This document shows positions 5,267 through 11,855 of a stretch of DNA of 11,855 nucleotides, piece after piece. The translations under genes and the position numbers were made by a program. The notes below the pieces were generated by a model, which was not told the DNA's origin, ran no database searches, and was given only the letters and a program-made list of their open reading frames with translations. Origin of the DNA: an uncultured Oscillospiraceae bacterium (lineage in GTDB: Bacteria; Bacillota; Clostridia; Oscillospirales; Oscillospiraceae); the NCBI GenBank assembly GCA_934589665.1, contig CAKTOJ010000047.1, positions 1-11,855 of the forward strand, written 5' to 3'. Positions within the stretch are counted from its first letter, which is position 1; each line of letters starts with the position of its first letter.

Positions 5267-5896
5267 TTATTGCGCCGGGCCGGCGGCGTTATGCGCTGTG
5301 TGGTCAGTTGCGGTTATTGTATCATAAAATGCGAAGCTCGTAAACTCCATATAGATGGCAATTTCTTCATTTTTTGCGATCTCGGCATATAGTGGCCGGT
5401 CATCCTGCGAAAACCAGACGGTATAGTACAGCGTCTCGCCGCTCGCCTCGCTCTCAAAGCGGACGTGCAGGGCCTGTTCGACGTCTGCAAAGTCCTCTTC
5501 ATTCTCTTCCAGCGCATACCCTTCGGCGACCGCACGCAGCGTCAGCGGCAGGCAGTTCGCCGCGCACAAGCCCGCGACCGCCCCTCCTGCGTCGAGCACA
5601 AGCCCGTCATAGGATAGCGTCAGAGCATCGGCGCCGAGCTGTGCTGTCACGCCGGCGAGCAGCTCAGGCGCAAGCACCGTGACCTTTGCTCCGCTCTCAT
5701 CCCCGTCCACGCGGAGCGTATAGCGCACCTCCTCCTGCTCCCGCACGAGCCGGAGCTGCACCGACGCGGTATATCCCGCCGCTGCGGCATATTTCTCCTG
5801 TAAGGCTGCAAGGCGGCCTGCCCTCTCTTCCCTGCCGCAGCCCGGCAGCGTCAGAATCAGCAGCGCCGTCAGACCGAAAACGCTCCATTTTCGCAT
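5267..5896 (-). CDS. GerS/YdcC-like lipoprotein (LolA-fold type)
   Basis: A 209-residue lipoprotein. Residues 1-20 are a type II signal peptide with lipobox LPGC, so Cys20 would be lipidated and the protein anchored on the outer face of the membrane. The mature part starts with a helix (about 24-42), then alternates as a beta-rich domain (TASVQLRLVREQEEVRYTLRV, in two neighbouring strands, and TLYYTVWF later), consistent with a LolA-like half-barrel. The identification rests mainly on context: B. subtilis ydcC and C. difficile gerS encode such lipoproteins directly upstream of alr genes and are made in the mother cell; GerS is needed for spore cortex modification and germination. GGAGG lies 7 bases before the ATG at 5896. 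Sequence alone leaves room for another lipoprotein family. Confidence 0.68.
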   Translation of the reverse strand: MRKWSVFGLTALLILTLPGCGREERAGRLAALQEKYAAAAGYTASVQLRLVREQEEVRYTLRVDGDESGAKVTVLAPELLAGVTAQLGADALTLSYDGLVLDAGGAVAGLCAANCLPLTLRAVAEGYALEENEEDFADVEQALHVRFESEASGETLYYTVWFSQDDRPLYAEIAKNEEIAIYMEFTSFAFYDTITATDHTAHNAAGPAQ

Positions 5897-5925
5897 ACCA
5901 TGCCCTCCAAGCGGTTTTTGCTCTA

Positions 5926-5954
5926 TGGATATGCTTCACTGACTCACACTATGC
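5926..5954 (-). promoter_or_regulatory. Candidate sigma-E-type promoter for the lipoprotein-alr operon
   Basis: On the minus strand GCATAGT (5954-5948) and CATATCCA (5933-5926) are separated by 14 bases, about 30 bases upstream of the start codon. This resembles the mother-cell sigma-E pattern (ATA-containing -35, CATA-type -10, 13-15-base spacer) with mismatches in the second half of the -10. No good sigma-A pair is seen on this strand. The homologous operons in B. subtilis and C. difficile are sigma-E dependent, which raises the odds. Confidence 0.35.
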
Positions 5955-5968
5955 GCACACGCTGTGCG
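5954..5968. repeat. Inverted repeat in the divergent lipoprotein/protease promoter region
   Basis: CGCACA (5954-5959) and TGTGCG (5963-5968) flank a 3-base centre. The repeat sits between the minus-strand candidate sigma-E element and the plus-strand sigma-A promoter, where a regulator could act on either. A looser related motif (TTCGCAC, 5985-5991) lies nearby inside the plus-strand spacer. Confidence 0.3.
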
Positions 5969-5975
5969 AAAGCTG

Positions 5976-6004
5976 TTGCCCTTTTTCGCACTCTGTGTCA
6001 TAAT
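5976..6004 (+). promoter_or_regulatory. Sigma-A-type promoter of the secreted protease gene
   Basis: TTGCCC (5976-5981) and CATAAT (5999-6004) are spaced by exactly 17 bases. A start of transcription near 6011 would give a leader of about 25 bases carrying CGGAGG (6023-6028) ahead of the ATG at 6036. Confidence 0.65.
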
Positions 6005-6035
6005 GGCGGCATCACTATGATACGGAGGTATCGCC

Positions 6036-7322
6036 ATGAAAAAGAAACTTCTGTCCGTTCTCTGTGTTTTTGCGCTGATGGCGGCGCTTCTCCCCCACGT
6101 GCAGGCACTGGAGGGAGAGGGCACGCGCGCCGCGCAGACGCTCGCCGCTCTCGGTCTGGTCAGCGGCACGCCGAACGGCTATGACACATCCGCGCCCGCC
6201 ACGCAGGAGCAGGCCGCCGCGCTGCTCGTCCGCCTGCTCGGCGCGGAACAGGAGGCTGCCGCCGACCGGCGCAGCTGCGGCTGGAAAAATGTACCCCGCT
6301 GGGCGTGGAATGCAGTGAATTACTGCGCCAATCACGGTCTGCTCGATCAGGAGGAATATCGTCCGAATGCTTCGGTGAACGCCGAGCTGTGGTGCTCCAT
6401 GCTGCTGCGGGCAATCAATGAGCCCATCGCAGGCGGCGGCGTGAATACCGCGCGCCGCATCGGTCTGATCGCTCTGCCGCTTGAGGGTGTACTCACACGC
6501 GGCGAGCTGTTTGAAACGGCACTCAGCGCGCTCACGTCCCCCTGCCTGAACGGCGGCGTGTCGCTTCTTGACGGTCTGATCGAAAAGGGGCTCTGTTCGG
6601 AGGAAAAAGTCTCCTCTCTCGGCCTGCGCAGCGAATGTCTGAACGCCCGCGAGCTTGCCGACCGTCATGTTGCTGCCGTGCTTCAGCTCGCCCTGTATGA
6701 AGATGAGGCCTCGTTCGCCGAGGGCGATGCCAGTGCAAATGCCAGCGCCATCCTCATCTCCGACGACGGTCTGGCGCTGACAAACTGCCACTCCATCCGT
6801 GACGCCGTGATCGGCACGGCCACGCTTGTCACCGGCGAGACCTTCCGCATCAACCGTGTGCTCTTCTACGACGATCCGCTCGATCTTGCCGTAATCCGCA
6901 TTGACCGCACCAGCACGGATGCTGTCATCATCCCCCGCTTTTCCTATGCCGAGCTCGTCGACCGTAAGGATGTCCGCGTGGGGGACACCGTTTATGCCAT
7001 CGGCAACCCGCTTGGTCTCGGTCTGACCGTAAGTCAGGGCATCATCAACTCCGTCTCGCACGAGGCGGATCTGTCCAATCGTCCCTGCTTCGTCAGTGAC
7101 GCGACAATCTCCCGCGGCTCCAGCGGCGGCGCGCTGTTCAACGAGCTCGGACAGGTCATCGCCGTGACCACGGGCGCTTACAATCTCGGCAACAACATGT
7201 ACCTGAGCGTTCCCGTCGCTCCGGTGCTGAACCTCGACCTGAGCGGCGAGGGTTACACCCTCACCGAGGTCAACGATGCGCTCGACGCGCAGGAGGAAGC
7301 CGCGCAGGCGGACGCCGAGTGA
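6036..7322 (+). CDS. Secreted trypsin-like (HtrA/S1C-type) serine protease with SLH-like N-terminal region
   Basis: A 428-residue exported protein. Residues 1-24 are a signal peptide (MKKK, hydrophobic core, VQA end). Residues about 28-165 look like degenerate SLH-type repeats (AAQTLAALGLVSGTPNGYDT then QEQAAALLVRLLG; WAWNAVNYCANHGLLDQEEY; LTRGELFETALSAL), suggesting wall attachment. Residues about 225-400 are a chymotrypsin-fold protease: His252 in LTNCHSI, Asp283 in PLDLAVIRI and Ser363 in SRGSSGGALFN, with GNPLGLGLTVSQGIINS between as in HtrA proteins. There is no C-terminal PDZ domain. Eight cysteines remain in the mature part, including Cys251 next to the catalytic His and Cys351 near the Ser. 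The gene has its own promoter, good Shine-Dalgarno and is convergent with the ATPase operon. The substrate is unknown. Confidence 0.88.
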   Translation: MKKKLLSVLCVFALMAALLPHVQALEGEGTRAAQTLAALGLVSGTPNGYDTSAPATQEQAAALLVRLLGAEQEAAADRRSCGWKNVPRWAWNAVNYCANHGLLDQEEYRPNASVNAELWCSMLLRAINEPIAGGGVNTARRIGLIALPLEGVLTRGELFETALSALTSPCLNGGVSLLDGLIEKGLCSEEKVSSLGLRSECLNARELADRHVAAVLQLALYEDEASFAEGDASANASAILISDDGLALTNCHSIRDAVIGTATLVTGETFRINRVLFYDDPLDLAVIRIDRTSTDAVIIPRFSYAELVDRKDVRVGDTVYAIGNPLGLGLTVSQGIINSVSHEADLSNRPCFVSDATISRGSSGGALFNELGQVIAVTTGAYNLGNNMYLSVPVAPVLNLDLSGEGYTLTEVNDALDAQEEAAQADAE

Positions 7323-7363
7323 CACTCACCCCCTCCGCCGCACAGAGCCGCTCAAGCCTCTGA

Positions 7364-7410
7364 AATAAAAAAGGCCGCACCTCCCAAAGCTTGTGGGAGA
7401 TGCGGCCCTT
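7364..7410 (-). terminator. Strong intrinsic terminator of the V-ATPase operon, shared by the convergent protease gene
   Basis: GGCCGCA (7373-7379) pairs with TGCGGCC (7401-7407), and CTCCCA (7381-7386) with TGGGAG (7394-7399), around a 7-base loop. The position between the two stems (7380/7400) is a C-A mismatch in plus-strand RNA but a G-U pair in minus-strand RNA, giving an unbroken 14-bp stem. On the minus strand the stem is followed by TTTTTTATTT (7372-7363), a classic terminator for the operon ending at 7422. On the plus strand the tail is only CTTTACTG, so stopping there is likely weaker. Confidence 0.9.
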
Positions 7411-7421
7411 TACTGTTTATT

Positions 7422-7856
7422 TTACTGGAGAAGCAGAAGGCTGAAGACAAGGGTAAAGAGCGCGACCGTTTCGATAATACCGATGACGATGAAGAAGTTT
7501 GCCGTGCCCTTGCCCGTCTCGCCGAGCGCGTCCGCGCTCGCCGCGGCGACCTTGCCCTGGAAGAATGCGGACAGGCCGATGGCGAGGCCTGCGAAAATGC
7601 CCGTGAACATAGCCAGCGCGGCGTCCGCGCCGGAGGCAACCGCGTTGCGGATGAAGTTCATCAGCAGGAAGCCATAGATCGTCTGCGTCAGGGGCGCGCC
7701 GGAGAAGGCGACCATGATGAAGGGAGCGGGCTTGCCGTTCGCATAGCACTTCTTCCACGCGCCAACGCTTGCCTGCGCCGCAAAGCCTGCGCCGAACGCG
7801 CTGCCCATGGCGGACAGACCCAGCGCGCATGCCATACCAATATATTCGATGCTCAT
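7422..7856 (-). CDS. atpK: V-type ATP synthase/ATPase subunit K (membrane rotor proteolipid)
   Basis: The 144-residue proteolipid forms the rotor ring of the membrane sector Vo and carries the coupling ion. It has four hydrophobic helices as two fused hairpins (each with a Gly/Ala-rich first helix: MGSAFGAGFAAQ and AGLAIGLSAFFQGK). The ion-binding carboxylate is Glu129 in IIETVALF; the first hairpin has Thr57-Gln58 (PLTQTIYGF) instead of an acid. With Gln100, these match the Thr64, Gln65, Gln110 and Glu139 side chains that hold sodium in Enterococcus hirae NtpK, so sodium coupling is inferred. AGGAG lies 9 bases before the ATG. It is the last gene of the operon, 20 bases after subunit I, and is followed by a strong terminator. 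Confidence 0.96.
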   Translation of the reverse strand: MSIEYIGMACALGLSAMGSAFGAGFAAQASVGAWKKCYANGKPAPFIMVAFSGAPLTQTIYGFLLMNFIRNAVASGADAALAMFTGIFAGLAIGLSAFFQGKVAAASADALGETGKGTANFFIVIGIIETVALFTLVFSLLLLQ

Positions 7857-7876
7857 AACAATTTCTCCTCTTTTAT

Positions 7877-9703
7877 TTATTTTTTGATCTTATCGAGTTT
7901 TTTAAACGGCGCATAGGCAATGCCCGTCCATTCCATACCAAGCTGGCCGGAAAATTCCAGCAGATTCAATCGCACGCCGTGCACAACCACCGAAAGCAGG
8001 CCCATCACAACATTCAGTCCATGGCCGACGAGCATGATGAGCGCGCCGACGATAAGCAACGGCCCCTTGAAGCCGAGCGCCATGTTGTTGAAGCTCTGTG
8101 CAATGGCAAGCGAGGCCATGCCGACGGCAAACAGGCGGATATAGCTCATAATGTTGCCGAAGGCGCTGATGGTGTTGAGGAACACGGTAAACGCGTTGCC
8201 GAGTCCTGCCTTGAGGCCCTGTGCAAAGGTCTTGTCCGGCGACATCCCGCCGAAGCATACGACCAGCACAAAGCCGCAGGCCACAACCACGGCGATCGGC
8301 ACAAGATTGACCTGCTCGCCGATGACCAGATACAGCACCACGAAATACAGCGCACAGATCGAGCACAGCCAGCCGAGGTCGGCGACCCAGCTCAGGTTTT
8401 TCTCGCGTGTTTTCCGCCGGATGTTCATAATGCACGCCAGCGAGAGCTGGATCGTGCCGAGGATGAAGCAGAATTTCATGACGCTGTTTTGCTGCTGCGT
8501 GGTGGTGACGTTGAAATACTCGGGATAGTTTGCAAAGGCCGGTACGACCAGCGATTTGAGGATGGGGACGTGCATCGCACCCTCCAGCCCGAACCATGTG
8601 CCGGTCATCGCACCCCATATGATCGTGGCGGCGGAGAGCACCCAGAGCAGCTGCACCGCGTTGGACGGCTTTTTCGTTTTCACCGTCAGTGCCGCGGCGG
8701 TCAGCAGGAACAGGCAGCCATAGCCCGCATCGCCGATGATCATGGCGAAAAAGAGGGTAAAGAAGCCAAGGAACCAGAAGGAGATATCATACTCATGGTA
8801 GCCCGGCACCGTACCGAGAATGTCAAACACGGGCGCGATGAGACGCGTGACCTTCGTATACTTGATCTTGGTCGGCACCTTGTCGTCATCGTCTGCAGGA
8901 TCGTCAATCGCCCACGCCCAGTGCTTCTCGGCGGCAGCCGCCTTGAAGCGCGCCTCCTCGTCCGCGGGGATGTATCCTGTCAGCCACACAAGCCCGTCCT
9001 CGTTTGCCGAGGTGTTGCTCACGGAGGAATACTCCGCCTCATTCTGCGTCTTGAGCAGCTGCTCGCGCAGGCTTCCCAGATGCTCTGCCGCCGCTTTGAG
9101 CTGCGACTCACACTCGGCCAAACCGTGCTCGCAGTCTGCAATCTCCTGCCGGTACTCGTCAAGGCTCTTCTCCGGCGGGATGAACTCGCCGGCGGCACAG
9201 ACGGCGGGCAGTGCGCCGAGCACAGCGATGGTCTCCATCCTGCCGACCGGCGCGAGACGGATAAAGCGCACCGTCTCGTCCGCTTCAAGGGAGGCAAGGA
9301 GCTTTTTATCCACGCGGCAGAAGTGCAGCTCGAAGCCCTGTTCCTTCAGCTCCCGCACATCCGCCGGAGAGAAGCTGCCCCAGCCCTCAAGCGTATCGCA
9401 CGCAGCCGCCGCGGCGCTTTTCGTCCGCTCAAGCGTTTTTTCCCGTTCAAGACATTCGTTGAGCTCCGCGTACAGCTTTTCAAAGTCCGCGTCGCTGAGC
9501 GTCTTTGCCTCGCTCTCTCCGCCGCCGTGCTCTTCCAGCACAGTGATGAGACGCGAGATGGCGGCAAAGCGCTCCAGATACGTCTGGTCGGCGTCCGCCT
9601 TTTCCGCAAAATGGACAATGCCGAGCGCACGCAGCGCGCCGAGCATTTCCTTTTTCTGCGAGGCTGCAGCAACAACACAGGCGACTTTCATTTTTTCGAT
9701 CAT
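7877..9703 (-). CDS. atpI: V-type ATP synthase/ATPase subunit I (a-subunit, stator and ion channel)
   Basis: The 608-residue subunit joins the peripheral stalk to the ring and provides the ion half-channels. Residues 1 to about 290 are a cytoplasmic, partly coiled-coil domain (strongly charged helices at about 63-100 and 178-222). From about 307 onward lie some seven to eight membrane helices. The conserved arginine facing the ring is Arg523 in SYIRLFAVGMASLAIAQ. The family signature near the end is intact: GHGLNVVMGLLSVVVHGVRL, then NLLEF and EWTGIAYAPF. The size is typical of the shorter Chlamydia/spirochaete forms (about 600-650). The start ATG overlaps the subunit D stop as ATGA, with AGGAGG inside the end of the D gene, so D and I are probably translationally coupled. 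Confidence 0.96.
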   Translation of the reverse strand: MIEKMKVACVVAAASQKKEMLGALRALGIVHFAEKADADQTYLERFAAISRLITVLEEHGGGESEAKTLSDADFEKLYAELNECLEREKTLERTKSAAAAACDTLEGWGSFSPADVRELKEQGFELHFCRVDKKLLASLEADETVRFIRLAPVGRMETIAVLGALPAVCAAGEFIPPEKSLDEYRQEIADCEHGLAECESQLKAAAEHLGSLREQLLKTQNEAEYSSVSNTSANEDGLVWLTGYIPADEEARFKAAAAEKHWAWAIDDPADDDDKVPTKIKYTKVTRLIAPVFDILGTVPGYHEYDISFWFLGFFTLFFAMIIGDAGYGCLFLLTAAALTVKTKKPSNAVQLLWVLSAATIIWGAMTGTWFGLEGAMHVPILKSLVVPAFANYPEYFNVTTTQQQNSVMKFCFILGTIQLSLACIMNIRRKTREKNLSWVADLGWLCSICALYFVVLYLVIGEQVNLVPIAVVVACGFVLVVCFGGMSPDKTFAQGLKAGLGNAFTVFLNTISAFGNIMSYIRLFAVGMASLAIAQSFNNMALGFKGPLLIVGALIMLVGHGLNVVMGLLSVVVHGVRLNLLEFSGQLGMEWTGIAYAPFKKLDKIKK

Positions 9704-10314
9704 CGTGCCGCCTCCTGTAGCTTTTTCTTGGCAATCTTGCCGCGCACAACGGCCGAGGTCTGCTGGTCGCCCAAGTAGATGCCGATGACGCGGATGTTCT
9801 CCTTTGCCTCGGGGATCTTCACCTTTTCAAACAGGTTCACGCGCTGCGCGGTAGAGCGCAGCTCCTGCTCAAGCAGCTCAACCTGACGGTGCAGCGTTTT
9901 CGACAACGCATCCAGCCGCGCGATCTCGCGCAGCGTGACCACAGCGGTATCCACCCAAAGCGGATAGTCGGCCACATCGTAAGCGATGTCAGCAAAGGTC
10001 AGCTCGCGGAATACCGGGACCTTTACGCCTGCGACATTCTCCTCGCCGCACTCCACATCCAGCGGACGCACAAGCGTATCGAGCGTCTTATCCGGCGGGA
10101 ACGTACCGTTTTCCGCAAACACCGCCACCCAGTCATCCAGACCGGCAATGACCTTCAGGCGCTCGGCCTCCACCTTTTCCAGCTGCGCCATTATCTGCAT
10201 CACGACCGACTGGAGCTGCTGCTTTTTCAGCTGCAGGGTCGGCAGATAGCGCTGAAACTGCTTGAGGTGGTCCTTCTGCACCTTCAATTCATTTTTTGTT
10301 AATTTGACAGCCAT
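9700..10314 (-). CDS. atpD: V-type ATP synthase/ATPase subunit D (central rotor shaft)
   Basis: A 204-residue subunit D forming the central shaft that turns inside the A3B3 head. It has the expected long N- and C-terminal helices: KLTKNELKVQKDHLKQFQRY, with YLPTLQLKKQQLQ following, and near the end TAQRVNLFEKVKIPEAKENI and KIAKKKLQEA. The middle segment VAGVKVPVFRELTF and YPLWVDTAV resembles Chlamydia-type D subunits. The ATG at 10314 is preceded by GAGGGAG, which overlaps the subunit B stop codon; the gap to subunit B is 10 bases. It overlaps the subunit I start by 4 bases. It should not be confused with the F-type beta subunit, also called AtpD. Confidence 0.96.
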   Translation of the reverse strand: MAVKLTKNELKVQKDHLKQFQRYLPTLQLKKQQLQSVVMQIMAQLEKVEAERLKVIAGLDDWVAVFAENGTFPPDKTLDTLVRPLDVECGEENVAGVKVPVFRELTFADIAYDVADYPLWVDTAVVTLREIARLDALSKTLHRQVELLEQELRSTAQRVNLFEKVKIPEAKENIRVIGIYLGDQQTSAVVRGKIAKKKLQEAAR

Positions 10315-10324
10315 ACGTGCTCCC

Positions 10325-11620
10325 TCAGTTCAAAGCGTCCTTTTTCGGCCATCTCTCCTGAAGGATGCTCGTCTTCAGGCCCGTCTCGTTCGGTTCAAAG
10401 CACTCAGCAAGGATCTCCCAGCCGAGGTCCAGCGCCTCCTCCAGTGGAATGTTCACGCTCAGATCCATCAGCTTTGTCTCAAAAAGGCGGCCGTACTTGA
10501 GCAGCTTCTCATCCCATTCGGACATCATAAAGCCCATGGACTTTTTCTCAAGGCTCTCCTTATACGCGCTGTAAAGGCGGATCATGCCGTCCATCAGGGC
10601 GCGATGGTCGCTGCGCGTCGTGCCGTTGACGTTCTGCTTGAGTCGGGACAGGGAGCCGAACGGCTCAATGTGGCCATTTTTGAGGTAATACTGTCCCTCG
10701 GTGATATAGCCCGTGTTATCTGGCACGGGATGCGTCACGTCATCGCCGGGCATCGTGGTGACGCCGAGGATGGTGATGGAGCCTGCACCCTCAAAGTCGA
10801 CCGCCTTTTCGTAGCGCGCTGCCAGACAGCTGTAAAGATCACCGGGGTAGCCGCGGTTGGACGGCACCTGCTCCATCGTGATGGCCATTTCCTTCTGCGC
10901 GTCGGCGTAGTTGGTCATATCGGTCAGCAGCACGAGCACGCGCTTGCCGGCAAGGGCAAACTGCTCAGCCACGGCAAGCGACAGGTCGGGCACGAGCGTG
11001 CACTCGACCGTCGGGTCGGAGGCCGTGTGGATAAACATGACCGTGCGGCCCATCGCGCCGCTCTTTTCCAGCGTATCGCGGAAGAAGAGGTAATCGTCGT
11101 ACTTCAATCCCATGCCGCCGAGAACGATCACGTCGATTTCCGCCTGCATGGCAATGCGGGAGAGCAGCTGGTTGTACGGCTCGCCGGAGGCGGAGAAGAT
11201 TGGCAGCTTCTGACTCTCGACAAGGGTGTTGAACACGTCGATCATCGGAATGCCTGTACGGATCATGCGCTTTGGCACGATACGCTTGGCCGGATTGACG
11301 GACGGCCCACCAATGGGGATCATATTCTCCGTCAGCGCGGGGCCGTTGTCGCGCGGCACGCCCGCGCCGTCGAACACGCGGCCGAGCAGATCGTCGGAGA
11401 ACGAGACCATCATCGGCCGTCCGAGGAAGCGGACGGTGTCCGTCGTGCTCACGCCCTGCGTGCCAGCAAAGACCTGCAGGGATACAAGGTCGCCGTCGAG
11501 CTTGATGACATTGGCATAGCTGTCGCCGACGAGGGCAAGGTCCCCGTTGCGCACGCCCTGCGCGCGCACGGTCACGACATTGCCGACGATCGACTCGATT
11601 TTAGTATAAACTTTCTGCAT
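10325..11620 (-). CDS. atpB: V-type ATP synthase/ATPase subunit B (non-catalytic head subunit)
   Basis: A 431-residue regulatory subunit of the A3B3 head. It has the N-terminal beta barrel (about 1-75), the nucleotide-fold domain and a helical C-terminal domain. The P-loop position reads [13 protein letters not shown], without GK[ST], as expected for non-catalytic B subunits. Other landmarks are [39 protein letters not shown] and the arginine-finger region GSLSRLKQ (Arg326). The [16 protein letters not shown] end and the wording of the loops are closest, from memory, to Chlamydia/Treponema B subunits; the Enterococcus/Thermus type has SGLPHN at the loop and is longer (about 460). The AAGGAGG ribosome-binding site (11629-11635) sits on the subunit A stop codon, 8 bases before the ATG, so A and B are tightly linked. 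Confidence 0.97.
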   Translation of the reverse strand: MQKVYTKIESIVGNVVTVRAQGVRNGDLALVGDSYANVIKLDGDLVSLQVFAGTQGVSTTDTVRFLGRPMMVSFSDDLLGRVFDGAGVPRDNGPALTENMIPIGGPSVNPAKRIVPKRMIRTGIPMIDVFNTLVESQKLPIFSASGEPYNQLLSRIAMQAEIDVIVLGGMGLKYDDYLFFRDTLEKSGAMGRTVMFIHTASDPTVECTLVPDLSLAVAEQFALAGKRVLVLLTDMTNYADAQKEMAITMEQVPSNRGYPGDLYSCLAARYEKAVDFEGAGSITILGVTTMPGDDVTHPVPDNTGYITEGQYYLKNGHIEPFGSLSRLKQNVNGTTRSDHRALMDGMIRLYSAYKESLEKKSMGFMMSEWDEKLLKYGRLFETKLMDLSVNIPLEEALDLGWEILAECFEPNETGLKTSILQERWPKKDALN

Positions 11621-11633
11621 ACAGACTTCCTCC

Positions 11634-11855
11634 TTAACCCTTCACTCTGTTCCGATAAAAGTCTGTCAGTTTCTTTTCCTGCGCTTCAAATTCCGGCGTC
11701 TGGAATACGGTATTGTGCCAGTCGAGGAACTCCTGACGCATCTGGTTGAAGAACGAGCGGATCTCCTTCTTGTCGCTCAGGTCATAGCTGCTCATGAGCA
11801 CATCGTAGAGCACGTTGAACTCATGCGCCTGACGCTCCGGCTCGCAGGCCGCGTC
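11634..11855 (-). CDS. atpA: V-type ATP synthase/ATPase subunit A, C-terminal end only
   Basis: Read from the right edge on the minus strand, this frame is open for 73 codons and ends in TAA at 11634-11636. The peptide includes [20 protein letters not shown] and [14 protein letters not shown], which looks like the helical C-terminal domain of catalytic A subunits (the FNQxRQxFLDW pattern is typical). The catalytic P-loop and the rest of the protein lie outside the window, so activity cannot be judged. It is 13 bases upstream of the subunit B start in the expected A-B order, which is most of the support for the assignment. Confidence 0.88.
   Translation of the reverse strand, partial: DAACEPERQAHEFNVLYDVLMSSYDLSDKKEIRSFFNQMRQEFLDWHNTVFQTPEFEAQEKKLTDFYRNRVKG

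Noticed and set aside
7979..9778. Very long plus-strand open frame opposite subunit I (599 codons), and similar long frames at 3830-5194, 6015-7325 (minus) and 10262-11749
   Set aside because: They lie antisense to genes with unmistakable family motifs. Long opposite-strand frames are common in GC-rich coding DNA; their translations show His/Arg/Ala-rich composition without domains.

Overview
The window is GC-rich (roughly 60% by eye) chromosomal DNA from a low-mobility, housekeeping part of a Firmicutes genome, most likely a spore-forming, gut-type member of the Clostridia (Oscillospiraceae/Ruminococcaceae). This placement is inferred from a glmS ribozyme upstream of glmS, the DUF421-DUF4363 pair, an NrdR orthologue, a GerS/YdcC-like lipoprotein next to alr and an EndoA-type mazF, and strong Shine-Dalgarno sites on most genes. 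I see no transposon, prophage, CRISPR array, tRNA or rRNA.

Left part (1-2500). The 5' end of glmS runs off the left edge on the minus strand. Its leader (about 601-743) folds as a glmS ribozyme, the glucosamine-6-phosphate-activated self-cleaving RNA, so the first step of amino-sugar and cell-wall precursor synthesis is feedback controlled at the mRNA level. Diverging from it on the plus strand is a two-gene unit coding for a DUF421 (YetF-like) membrane protein and a DUF4363 protein, overlapping by ATGA. These converge with nrdR (minus), the ATP/dATP-sensing repressor of ribonucleotide reductase genes, leaving only 3 bases between stop codons.

Middle part (2500-6000), all minus strand. Reading in the direction of transcription: a GerS/YdcC-like lipoprotein, alanine racemase (alr), a MazF/EndoA endoribonuclease with no antitoxin gene between it and alr, a small secreted protein of unknown function that ends in a good terminator, and an 83-residue protein of unknown function just before nrdR. 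The lipoprotein-alr-mazF order matches the ydcC-alr-ndoAI-ndoA region of Bacillus subtilis (minus ndoAI) and the gerS-alr2 operon of Clostridioides difficile, suggesting a sporulation/germination link.

Right part (6000-11855). A secreted trypsin-like (HtrA/S1C-like) serine protease with an N-terminal SLH-like region, but no PDZ domain, is transcribed rightward from its own sigma-A-type promoter. It converges with a V-type ATPase operon, entering from the right edge in the order A-B-D-I-K and closed by a strong terminator shared with the protease gene. Gene order and subunit sequences resemble the Chlamydia/spirochaete/Bacteroides form of V-ATPase rather than the Enterococcus ntp form. Subunit K keeps the polar side chains that bind sodium in Enterococcus NtpK, so the motor may be sodium-coupled.

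Nothing here amounts to a clearly new multi-gene system. The points most worth a second look are the ribozyme, the type and ion specificity of the ATPase, the substituted PLP-phosphate serine in Alr, the antitoxin-less mazF, the possible sigma-E promoter on the lipoprotein-alr operon, and three small proteins or domains of unknown function.
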